Shown: positions 1-6,692 of the stretch, one piece after another
Layout: every line of letters begins with the position of its first letter
How positions within the stretch are numbered: the stretch's first letter is position 1
Assembly: GCA_025997595.1 (NCBI GenBank)
Contig: BNUU01000010.1
Span: 1-50,049 of the forward strand
DNA: 50,049 nucleotides
Direction: 5' to 3'
DNA from: Spirochaetia bacterium
GTDB taxonomy: Bacteria; Spirochaetota; Spirochaetia; Treponematales; Breznakiellaceae
The notes under the pieces: generated by a model
What the model saw: only the letters and a program-made list of their open reading frames with translations
The model's database searches: none
Told to the model about the DNA's origin: nothing
Position numbers and translations under genes: made by a program

Positions 1-280
1 GGCCGATGTGGAGCCCCTCCGCGCCGATTGCCAGGGCGATGTCCAGCCGGTCATTCACCACCAGGGGCACATTGTGTTTTTGGGTGATCTTCTGCACTTC
101 AAGGGCAATCTCGTAAAACTCCCGTGTGGAGGCGTTTTTTTCCCGGAGCTGCACCATGGTAACGCCTCCGGCGATGGCTGCCTCAAGGGCTTCCGTAATG
201 GGCCGCCCCAGGGACAGAAGGCGGTCGGTGCAGAGGTAGAGCAGCAGATCATTGGCATCAACGCGGTTCAATTTAATCAT
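1..280 (-). CDS. thiE: Thiamine-phosphate synthase, N-terminal part (cut by window edge)
   Basis: The enzyme joins the hydroxymethylpyrimidine and thiazole precursors to make thiamine monophosphate in the cytoplasm. The 93 visible residues match the start of the TIM-barrel family: a TDR motif near residue 18, GGVTMVQLREK near residues 42-52 (phosphate and pyrimidine binding region), then PLVVNDRLDIALA and GLHIG near the window edge. The ATG at 280 is the natural start. It lies 9 bases after the cytX stop, with only a weak GAG ribosome site, so translation is probably coupled to cytX. Both genes sit under the TPP riboswitch upstream. The 3' part lies outside the window. Confidence 0.93.
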   Translation of the reverse strand, partial: MIKLNRVDANDLLLYLCTDRLLSLGRPITEALEAAIAGGVTMVQLREKNASTREFYEIALEVQKITQKHNVPLVVNDRLDIALAIGAEGLHIG

Positions 281-289
281 TTTTTCACT

Positions 290-1456
290 CTATACTTTTT
301 TTGCAGAACGAACAAGCAAGAACGGTACATAAAAAACGCTCACCAGTATGATGCTCATCATCGTGGGAATCCAGATTTCATATTGGGTGAAAAGCCGGTA
401 GCCCGCCATACCAACAAAAATGGTCAGCAGCGCATAAAGCTGAAAGGGCTTTTTCCAGCGGCCCCTCCTGAAAAAAAATTCCAAAAACAGTACCGAGTAG
501 ACCGGCACAAAAACCATGCCGATGGCGGAAAGAAAATTGATAAGAATTTCTTCGTATCTGCTTATGGGGAACAGTACCGCTGCGAGGATCGTAAAGAGGC
601 CGATCGCCAGAATTGGAATCCTTTCATTTTTGGTTTTGACAAGCTGCCGGGAAGAAACCGCCGCAGAATAAAGGTCGAGGAAGGCGGTGGTCAGGGTGGA
701 AAACAGTACCACTGCGCAGGCCAGGAACCGCAGTCTGCTTCCCGCAATAAAAGTAAAAATATCCCCACCGGTACTGATCCCGATAAAAAGCCCAAAGCAG
801 TACATGAGCACGCTCCCGATAAAGTACCCCGCAAAGGGCATTGCCGCCGCCCCCGCTTTGCTTTCCGCCTTGCAGGCATAGTCCCCCGCCAGGGGCAGCC
901 AGGAAACCGGCATGGCAATGGAAAGTTCTATCCCCAATGTCATGCTCATGTTTTCCCCAAGGCCCGCAAAGGGGGATGGGCCGTTCCCCCGTGCTTCAAC
1001 AAAGAGAACCGCACAGAGAATTGACAAAAGGATAACCACGATTTCATTGAGCCGCGCCGCGGGGCTTCCCATGATGAGGGCCCACACCAGCACCAGGACC
1101 GACAGCGCCAGGGCCGCCCATTGAAAGGGAATCTCCGGTAGGGCGCCCACGGCGGCGCTCCCCGCCTGCACCACCATGATGATGGTCCAGCCGATAAGCT
1201 GTATCACATTGAAAACCGCCACCAGAGCGCCCCCTCCCCTGCCCAGGGAAAAGGCAACGCTGTCCATGGCGTTTTCCTTCCGGGTAAAGGAGATGCAGCC
1301 CCCAAGGGCAAGCAGAGCCGTGCCTATCAAATGGCCGACAAGAATCGCCGCGATACCCCGGCCATAGCCCAGGGACGCCATGGTCCCCCCGGTGTATATT
1401 TCCGAGATTGAGATCGCCGCCCCCACCCAGAGCAGGAACATGGTGTGCTTCCGCAT
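290..1456 (-). CDS. cytX: CytX-type hydroxymethylpyrimidine permease (NCS1 family)
   Basis: An integral membrane protein of 388 residues with about 12 hydrophobic segments and the N-terminal WVGAAISISEIYTGG region typical of nucleobase:cation symporters of the CytX branch. It probably imports hydroxymethylpyrimidine or a related thiamine precursor. The family assignment rests on the sequence plus its place between a TPP riboswitch and thiE. An in-frame TTG at 1468 could extend it by four codons, but the ATG at 1456 is preceded by GGAGG at a good distance, so I chose the ATG. The TTG lies in the T-tract of the riboswitch terminator and is an unlikely start. Confidence 0.88.
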   Translation of the reverse strand: MRKHTMFLLWVGAAISISEIYTGGTMASLGYGRGIAAILVGHLIGTALLALGGCISFTRKENAMDSVAFSLGRGGGALVAVFNVIQLIGWTIIMVVQAGSAAVGALPEIPFQWAALALSVLVLVWALIMGSPAARLNEIVVILLSILCAVLFVEARGNGPSPFAGLGENMSMTLGIELSIAMPVSWLPLAGDYACKAESKAGAAAMPFAGYFIGSVLMYCFGLFIGISTGGDIFTFIAGSRLRFLACAVVLFSTLTTAFLDLYSAAVSSRQLVKTKNERIPILAIGLFTILAAVLFPISRYEEILINFLSAIGMVFVPVYSVLFLEFFFRRGRWKKPFQLYALLTIFVGMAGYRLFTQYEIWIPTMMSIILVSVFYVPFLLVRSAKKV

Positions 1457-1466
1457 GCTTTCCTCC

Positions 1467-1502
1467 AAAAAAAACGCCTTCCCGGAAGATCCGCGAAGGC
1501 GT
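1467..1502 (-). terminator. Riboswitch-controlled intrinsic terminator before cytX
   Basis: On the minus strand an ACGCCTTC / GAAGGCGT stem is followed by eight U residues. It lies about 30 nt downstream of the TPP aptamer and ends just before the cytX ribosome site. This is the arrangement of an expression platform that stops transcription when TPP is bound. The antiterminator pairing was not worked out. Confidence 0.85.
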
Positions 1503-1530
1503 CAGGTTTAAGCAAAAGCATTAAACGTAC

Positions 1531-1617
1531 TTCCTACGCCGGCATTATCCGGATCAGGTTTAAGGGTTTAAAGCGTCACGCCGCTTACTCTCAGCCGGAA
1601 CTATCCAGCGCCCCTGT
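1531..1617 (-). promoter_or_regulatory. TPP riboswitch (THI element)
   Basis: Reading the minus strand, the aptamer opens with a GGGGCGCTGG stem segment, then carries the conserved CTGAGA and the ACCTGATCCGGATAATGC core, followed by CCGGCGTAGGAAG. These are the defining TPP-binding elements. P3 is short and contains a variable AAGCGGC/GCGTGACG arm. It precedes cytX and thiE, both thiamine genes, so the sensed ligand is almost certainly thiamine pyrophosphate. Confidence 0.95.
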
Positions 1618-1633
1618 CTATGTTGTGATTTTC

Positions 1634-1661
1634 AGTATAACAAGGCGGGGGAAAATGTCAA
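1634..1661 (-). promoter_or_regulatory. Sigma-70 type promoter of the thiamine operon
   Basis: On the minus strand TTGACA (1661-1656) and TATACT (1639-1634) are separated by 16 bases, and the predicted transcript would begin just upstream of the TPP aptamer. Both hexamers are at or near consensus. The call rests on motif and position only. Confidence 0.75.
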
Positions 1662-1729
1662 CGGGTCTGTAATTTAACTTCTCATTATTCACCGCTAATT
1701 ATTAATTTTATTTTGCCGATAAAATAGTT

Positions 1730-2809
1730 ATGAAAAGAATAACCGCAGCTTTATTCATTGGCTTGGGATTAGCGGCGCTGAGCACCGCCCAGGCTCAGCA
1801 GACCGCCGATGGGACGAGCTTTAGGCAGGAGGGGATTGCCTCCTGGTATGGAACGGAATTTGACGGCAGGCCCACAGCGTCAGGGGAGATCTTTAACGCC
1901 GCCCTGTTCACCGCCGCCCACCCTACCCTGCCTTTCGGGACGGTACTGACAGTGACTAACCGGCATAATAACAAAACGGTGTCTGTACGGGTAAATGACC
2001 GGGGGCCCTTTGTGTCCGCCCGAATTATCGATCTTTCCCGTGCGGCGGCGGAACAGCTTGACATGCTGGCTACCGGAACGGCGCCGGTGGTGATAGAAGG
2101 CGCCACGGCCGTCAGGAACCAGGGCGCCTCCCCGCAGTATACAACGGAAACCAGTTCCCAGGCTGTTTCCGAGGGCAGCTGGGCCTCAGCCTCCTCCCAG
2201 ATCAGCGCCCCTGCCGAGCCGGTAGTGGTTCAGCAGTTTCAGCCGCAGGTACAGCAGACACAGCAGGTTCAACCGGTGCAGCAGGTTCATCCGATACAGC
2301 AATATCAGCCGATTCCGCCGCAGCCGCCGGTCCAGCAATATCAGCCGGTTGTGCAGCCACAGCAGCCGGTACAGCAAATTATTCAGCCTGTCCAGCCGGT
2401 ACAGCCGCAGCAGCAGCAACCGGTGCAGCAAATTGTTCAGCCGGTACAGCCGCAGCCACAGCCGCCGATACTGCAAATCCAGGTGGTACAGCAGCCCCAG
2501 CAGCCGGCGCCTCAGGCCCAGACGGTTGAGATCACAATCCCTGCGCCGCCGGTGGAAGAAGTTAAACCCGCCATCGCGCCTGCATACGGCAAGATATACC
2601 GGATTCAGGTTGGTTCCTACAAGGTAGCCAGGAATGCGGTAGAGGCCTTTGACAGGCTGAAACGGGTGGGACTGAATCCGGTCTATGAACGGAACGGTGA
2701 AAACTTCCGGGTGGTACTTTCGGGAGTACGGGCCGAGGATGTAGAATCGGTAACACAACGGATCGGGGCGGCGGGTTTCAGGGACCCCCTGCTTCGGGCA
2801 GAAAACTAA
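1730..2809 (+). CDS. rlpA: RlpA-like septal/cell-wall protein with SPOR domain
   Basis: A secreted 359-residue protein. Residues 1-23 form a cleavable signal peptide ending AQA. Residues about 33-125 are a double-psi beta-barrel (RlpA/DPBB) with GIASWYG, TAAHPTLPFGT and VRVNDRGPF..RIIDLS; family members cleave glycan strands lacking stem peptides. Residues about 155-265 are a low-complexity Gln/Pro/Val linker with repeated QPVQQ units, probably spanning the periplasm. Residues about 285-357 are a SPOR domain (YRIQVGSY...) that binds denuded septal peptidoglycan. There is no obvious ribosome site before the ATG at 1730, but the signal peptide begins there. It stands alone, with a terminator immediately downstream. 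Confidence 0.9.
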   Translation: MKRITAALFIGLGLAALSTAQAQQTADGTSFRQEGIASWYGTEFDGRPTASGEIFNAALFTAAHPTLPFGTVLTVTNRHNNKTVSVRVNDRGPFVSARIIDLSRAAAEQLDMLATGTAPVVIEGATAVRNQGASPQYTTETSSQAVSEGSWASASSQISAPAEPVVVQQFQPQVQQTQQVQPVQQVHPIQQYQPIPPQPPVQQYQPVVQPQQPVQQIIQPVQPVQPQQQQPVQQIVQPVQPQPQPPILQIQVVQQPQQPAPQAQTVEITIPAPPVEEVKPAIAPAYGKIYRIQVGSYKVARNAVEAFDRLKRVGLNPVYERNGENFRVVLSGVRAEDVESVTQRIGAAGFRDPLLRAEN

Positions 2810-2828
2810 AGGTTCTTTTCATGAAACA

Positions 2829-2856
2829 AGGGCCCCCGAAACCGGGGGCTTTTTTA
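2829..2856 (+). terminator. Intrinsic terminator after rlpA
   Basis: A GCCCCCG / CGGGGGC stem with an AAAC loop is followed by TTTTTT. It lies about 20 bases after the rlpA stop. Confidence 0.85.
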
Positions 2857-2963
2857 TACCCTGATCGACCTGGGTAAAACGCTGCAGTGCGGGGTGGGGC
2901 ACCCTTGGGCCATTCAGAATACCGATGCTTGCCAGGGCCTTCCCCTTCCGGTACCATCAGTTC

Positions 2964-3950
2964 ATGAACAAACGCGCTTTACGTTCGGATATACTTCTGC
3001 TGCTTACCGCCTGTATCTGGGGCTTTGCCTTTGTGGCGCAGCGTTCCGGCATGGAATATGTGGGGCCCTTCAGCTTTAACGGCATACGGTTTCTGCTGGG
3101 GAGCCTCTCCCTGGTTCCCGTCATCCTGCTCAGGCGGAAGGGTGGCAAAAAAATTGATAACCATTTTTTTCCTTATTCCCTTGCGGTGGGGACCTGCCTT
3201 TTTATCGCAGCAACACTGCAGCAGACCGGGCTCATGTTTACCACCGCGGGAAACTCAGGGTTTATCACCGGGCTCTACGTGGTACTGACCCCGATCTTCG
3301 GCATCTTCCTGGGCCGGAAGACCGGGCTCCCCACCTGGGTTGGGGCGGTACTCACCCTGGCCGGCCTCTACTTCCTCAGCGCCGCAGGACATGGGGATGC
3401 TTCGCACCCCTGGGGTACGATCAACCCCGGTGATATGATCACCGCAGTAGGGGCCATCTTCTGGGCCTTTCACATCCTTTTAATCGACCGGCTGGCGCCG
3501 CGCATCGATCCGATAGTCCTTTCCGCCGGGCAATTCCTCTGGTGCGGCCTCTACTCCCTAATCGCAGCTTTTCTGCTCGAACCTTCGATCGACAGCATAG
3601 TTACCCTTATCGATCCCGGCCTGCTTGATACAGGAACCTTTTCCTGGCAGAGCCTTCCCCTTCTCATCGCCGCCGGAAAAAACAGCGTCCTCCTTTCCCC
3701 CGACGCGCTCATCCCCATCCTCTACAGCGGGATCGCTTCGGTGGGCATCGCCTTTACCCTCCAGGCAGTTGCCCAGAAGGACGCGCCCCCGGCACACGCC
3801 ACCATCATCCTCTGCCTGGAAGGCAGTTTCGCCGCCATCGGCGGAGTGATCATCCTTTCGGAACCATTGGGCCCCTGGACCCTGCTGGGCTTTATCCTGA
3901 TGTTCGGCGGCATGCTGGCAACACAGTGGGATGTGATCCGTGAAGGATGA
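2964..3950 (+). CDS. EamA/DMT-family transporter
   Basis: A membrane protein of 328 residues with ten predicted helices and two tandem EamA halves. The first opens LLLLTACIWGFAFVAQR and the second has ITAVGAIFWAFHILLIDR followed by ILCLEGSFAAIGGVIILSE, the usual marks of the drug/metabolite transporter superfamily. Substrate unknown; relatives export amino acids or other metabolites. An upstream ATG at 2925 would add 13 non-conserved residues; I chose 2964 because MNKR..RSDILLLL matches family starts. Neither start has a strong ribosome site. The 3' end overlaps the SfsA gene by 11 bases, suggesting coupled translation. Confidence 0.85.
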   Translation: MNKRALRSDILLLLTACIWGFAFVAQRSGMEYVGPFSFNGIRFLLGSLSLVPVILLRRKGGKKIDNHFFPYSLAVGTCLFIAATLQQTGLMFTTAGNSGFITGLYVVLTPIFGIFLGRKTGLPTWVGAVLTLAGLYFLSAAGHGDASHPWGTINPGDMITAVGAIFWAFHILLIDRLAPRIDPIVLSAGQFLWCGLYSLIAAFLLEPSIDSIVTLIDPGLLDTGTFSWQSLPLLIAAGKNSVLLSPDALIPILYSGIASVGIAFTLQAVAQKDAPPAHATIILCLEGSFAAIGGVIILSEPLGPWTLLGFILMFGGMLATQWDVIREG

Positions 3951-5196
3951 GGTACAGCTTTTTTCCCCCGACCGTGAAGCCTTGTTTGTACGAAGGCCGA
4001 ACCGTTTTTTGATTATCGCGAAGGACGGCAAAACGGAGATCCCCTGCCACTGTCCCAATCCGGGGCGGCTCATCGAATTTGTTTTCCCCGGCGCAAAACT
4101 CATTCTGGAAAAACGGGATGAAAAAAATGAAAAGGCCAAGACCCCCTACACGGCGGTGGGCATCTACTACCGGGACGCAGTGGCCCCCCTCTTTTCCGCG
4201 CGTGCCAATAAGGCCGCCGAACAGATCATTCTAAAAGAGATCATCCCCAACATCAAAGAGATACATCCCGAATTTACCCTGGGGGATTCCCGGTTTGATT
4301 TTCTGTGCATCGATAAAAAGGGGATGCGGCACCTTATTGAAGTAAAGGCCTGTTCCCTCATCGAATATGGGGTGGCCATGTTCCCCGACGCCCCCAGCGG
4401 CCGGGCGCTCAAACACCTTGAGGAACTTGCGGAATTAAGCGGGCAAGGTTATTCCTGTCACGTGCTTTTTGTCATCGTCCACAGTAAACCTGAACGCTTT
4501 ATCCCGAACCTCCACACGGACCCGGAATTCGCGGCGGCCCTGAGCAAGTACGGACACGCGGCCGATCCGTGGTCTGCGGGAGATACGGCGGCGGGGACTA
4601 CGACAGCGAAGCTTGCGGTAAAACACAGTAAAACTGCTGCCGGCGACGACGGCCCCGTGGCGATCCACGCCTGCCTTCTGGAATGTGACAATACCGGCAT
4701 GGCCCATCTGGCGGCGGCCCGCATACCGGTGGATCTTTCCCACGGGAAACTTGCCGCATCCGATGCCGGGAACTACCTTATCCAGCTTGAACTGGCCGAA
4801 ACCTGTGACATTGAAACCGGTGGCCTTGGGACCATTCACTTTAAGGCGGGCTGGTATGTGTACGCCGGGTCCGCCCGGAAAAATCTTGCAAAACGTATCA
4901 ATCGGCATTTACGGAAGATACGGAAACAGAAACACTGGCACATCGACTACCTCACCCCCTTTGCAAAGACCATCAAGGGATTCCCGATCATGAGTTACCG
5001 CAACCTGGAATGCGATCTGGCGGCGGAGCTTCAAAAGCTGGGGGGCAAGGCCGTTCCCGGCTTCGGGGCGTCGGATTGTCAAGGACATCCCAAGTGTCCC
5101 AGCCATCTCTACTATTTTAAGGAACGGCCCATGGGGAACCGGCAATTTGTAGAGATGCTGCTGCAGTATCGGCATGTGGTGGGGCTTGAAGGGTGA
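3940..5196 (+). CDS. sfsA: SfsA protein fused to a C-terminal DUF123 (GIY-YIG-like) domain
   Basis: This 418-residue protein starts at a GTG inside the end of the transporter gene. Residues about 1-210 are SfsA: VRRPNRF, CHCPNPGRL, and the nuclease-like core DSRFDFLC...LIEVKAC of the PD-(D/E)XK type. SfsA proteins bind DNA and were first linked to sugar use. Residues about 215-265 are a linker. Residues about 270-410 are DUF123, with GWYVYAGSARKNL, a basic stretch and KHWHIDYL, a GIY-YIG-like module also found attached to endonuclease III in some organisms. SfsA alone is usually about 230-240 residues, so the extra 180 are a real fusion. A DNA-processing role is inferred. Confidence 0.88.
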   Translation: MKDEVQLFSPDREALFVRRPNRFLIIAKDGKTEIPCHCPNPGRLIEFVFPGAKLILEKRDEKNEKAKTPYTAVGIYYRDAVAPLFSARANKAAEQIILKEIIPNIKEIHPEFTLGDSRFDFLCIDKKGMRHLIEVKACSLIEYGVAMFPDAPSGRALKHLEELAELSGQGYSCHVLFVIVHSKPERFIPNLHTDPEFAAALSKYGHAADPWSAGDTAAGTTTAKLAVKHSKTAAGDDGPVAIHACLLECDNTGMAHLAAARIPVDLSHGKLAASDAGNYLIQLELAETCDIETGGLGTIHFKAGWYVYAGSARKNLAKRINRHLRKIRKQKHWHIDYLTPFAKTIKGFPIMSYRNLECDLAAELQKLGGKAVPGFGASDCQGHPKCPSHLYYFKERPMGNRQFVEMLLQYRHVVGLEG

Positions 5197-5273
5197 AACG
5201 GGCTGAATCATGCAAAGTTTGGGCGTACTTTATGTTATCTATTCATTGAGCCAGTTCCAAAATACAAGAATTT

Positions 5274-5366
5274 TTAACCACGAAGGACACAAAGGATAGG
5301 GAAAATAAAGACTTTCGTTTCCGCGAACCAAAGGTTCGATGAGTCCTTTGTGGTTATATTTTTTTT
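5274..5366. repeat. Dispersed palindromic repeat, copy A
   Basis: The ends are inverted: TTAACCAC with ACAAAGGA on the left and TCCTTTGTGGTTA on the right, followed by a run of eight T. An inner small hairpin (GAACCAAAGGTTC) is present. Similar elements occur at 10223, 34265, 37945 and 46660. This copy lies between two convergent genes and could act as a terminator. The rest of the 458-base gap holds the HEPN remnant listed next and nothing else I can name. Confidence 0.65.
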
Positions 5367-5439
5367 AGTTGTTACAAGGTACTCTTAAAAATGGAGGCAC
5401 CTTTCGCGCCCTCCGCACACTCGGTGAACAGATTTGGCG

Positions 5440-5560
5440 CAAGGTACCTTTTCTTTCCCTAGGCTTGTTGGCTAAAGTAGGCGGTATAGAACCACCGGCC
5501 GCCTGCATACATAGTATCCGCCGTGTCAAGGTCATCCTGGGCATATTCTTTTCTTAGCCG
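5440..5560 (-). pseudogene. Fragment of a HEPN-domain protein
   Basis: Between two in-frame stops the minus strand reads KEYAQDDLDTADTMYAGG then RWFYTAYFSQQA, followed after a stop by GKKRYL. This matches the first helices of HEPN proteins, which usually read (Y/W)...DL.TA..ml..gr...a....QQA.EK.LK.yl. The intact HEPN at 41.1 kb has CFHCQQAAEKALKGYL in the same place. No start codon or full domain remains, so this is a decayed remnant. The assignment rests on a short stretch. Confidence 0.4.
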
Positions 5561-5654
5561 CTACCGGGAGAGCCGTAGCGCCGGGCTTACTCTGAAACGG
5601 TGACAGGCACTACTGTGCTCCATCTAGGCCGTAATATCAAAAATATGTTGGCTT

Positions 5655-6083
5655 TCACACAATCATTGATTCCAATGCTGTGAGAACGCGATAGCCGTCA
5701 AAGCAATTTGCTTCGAAACTTGAGATGAGGTCAGAACCAACGGTTTTTTCAATTACCATGTTTTCTGGGTTTGAGCGAATCTGCTCTATCTTTTCAGATG
5801 CCCCAGCAAAACCGGTGTTACATGCGCAGATTAAAACAAAACAACCCTTCTGCTCGCCATATTTCATTGCATTTTCTACCAGGATTTTTGTATCTCCCGT
5901 AGTGTACACGGCGATTTTCTTCTTCCGGTACATAACGACATCACAAAAATCCCTGTGGGTTGCGCCGTTCAGATGTTCAAAGCATGTTGGTTTTTCACCA
6001 GAGACGATAAGCTTTTCATGCACAAAATGCAATGCGGCGGTTTTGCCGCAGCCGTTTTTCCCTGTCAAAACGATAATTTTCAT
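5655..6083 (-). CDS. Small P-loop NTPase of unknown role
   Basis: A 142-residue protein that begins MKIIVLTGKNGCGKT, a clear Walker A loop (residues 8-15). A later hydrophobic strand, CFVLICACNTGF near residues 86-97, could serve the NTPase core. No second recognised domain is seen. The ATG at 6083 follows AAAGGAG, a strong ribosome site; the reading frame extends upstream to 6257, but that part is non-conserved filler over a hairpin. It resembles small nucleotide-kinase-like or ATP-dependent accessory proteins, but I do not recognise the family. It sits alone, convergent with the SfsA fusion. Confidence 0.6.
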   Translation of the reverse strand: MKIIVLTGKNGCGKTAALHFVHEKLIVSGEKPTCFEHLNGATHRDFCDVVMYRKKKIAVYTTGDTKILVENAMKYGEQKGCFVLICACNTGFAGASEKIEQIRSNPENMVIEKTVGSDLISSFEANCFDGYRVLTALESMIV

Positions 6084-6327
6084 TTTTCTTCTCCTTTCGC
6101 CCATTGGCGAACATTGTTTTTTCTGTCCCCCATACAACGGACAGCCCCCGCCGCAAGGCGGGGCATTGTTGTTTGTTACCCTAACCGGCGGCCAGCCGAA
6201 ACAAGCTGCCCTTAGTCCACTATTCCAGTTCATTGGAATACACTGTTTTGCCACCATACCCGCCTGCGAGTCATACTATATCAACGATATGGTATCACTC
6301 ATCAGAAATCGTTTTTTACCTGTATAA
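6084..6327. other. Intergenic stretch with a strong GC hairpin
   Basis: The stretch contains a perfect GCCCCGCC / GGCGGGG-type hairpin (about 6146-6167) upstream of the NTPase gene. A short string, CCCTTAGTC..CTATT, recurs near 6615 upstream of the next gene pair. I see no gene. Integron attC sites were considered because small same-strand genes flank it, but no convincing core sites were found. Confidence 0.4.
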
Positions 6328-6540
6328 CTAATCATCCTTATATTCAGGGAATAAATGTGAGCAATGTGGACATACTCGTTCTTTTATTTCCGCTTTACTT
6401 AAGGGACAACCACAAATAGGACAATCCCAACCATATTCCCCACTCTTCTTTAATGCTTCTCTAATTCTATCAAATTGTATGTCTTCATTTCGACATTCAG
6501 CATATTGCTGTTCCATCACTTTATCTTGAAGCATACTCAT
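6328..6540 (-). CDS. Small zinc-ribbon protein
   Basis: A 70-residue protein. The N-terminal half is predicted helical and charged. The C-terminal half holds two CxxC knuckles, CPICGCPL and CPHCSHLF, spaced as in a rubredoxin-type zinc ribbon. A GGAGGG ribosome site lies six bases before the ATG. No family is recognised. Such proteins bind nucleic acid or other proteins. It lies downstream of the giant lipoprotein gene on the same strand, but about 150 bases separate them. Confidence 0.6.
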   Translation of the reverse strand: MSMLQDKVMEQQYAECRNEDIQFDRIREALKKSGEYGWDCPICGCPLSKAEIKERVCPHCSHLFPEYKDD

Positions 6541-6692
6541 CTCTTACCCTCCTTCTCCTTTCTCAATCCCCGGCAGGAGCGGTTTCAGCTCCAAGAGCCG
6601 TTCCCCTCCCGCCCTTAGTCTGCTATTTTGCACCACAGCTTGCGCCGTGGGGATTGCCGGTTGCCAGTGTGCCGGCGCACACAATTAAAGGG

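Noticed and set aside
1445..1672. Small plus-strand frame across the riboswitch region
   Set aside because: It is antisense to the TPP riboswitch and terminator.
5459..5560. tRNA-like T-arm (GGTTCTATACC) with GGCTAA/TTAGCC ends
   Set aside because: No D-arm or anticodon arm fits; the stretch reads better as a HEPN protein remnant.
6084..6692. Integron cassette (attC) sites around two small same-strand genes
   Set aside because: No recognisable core-site pairs and no integrase in the window.
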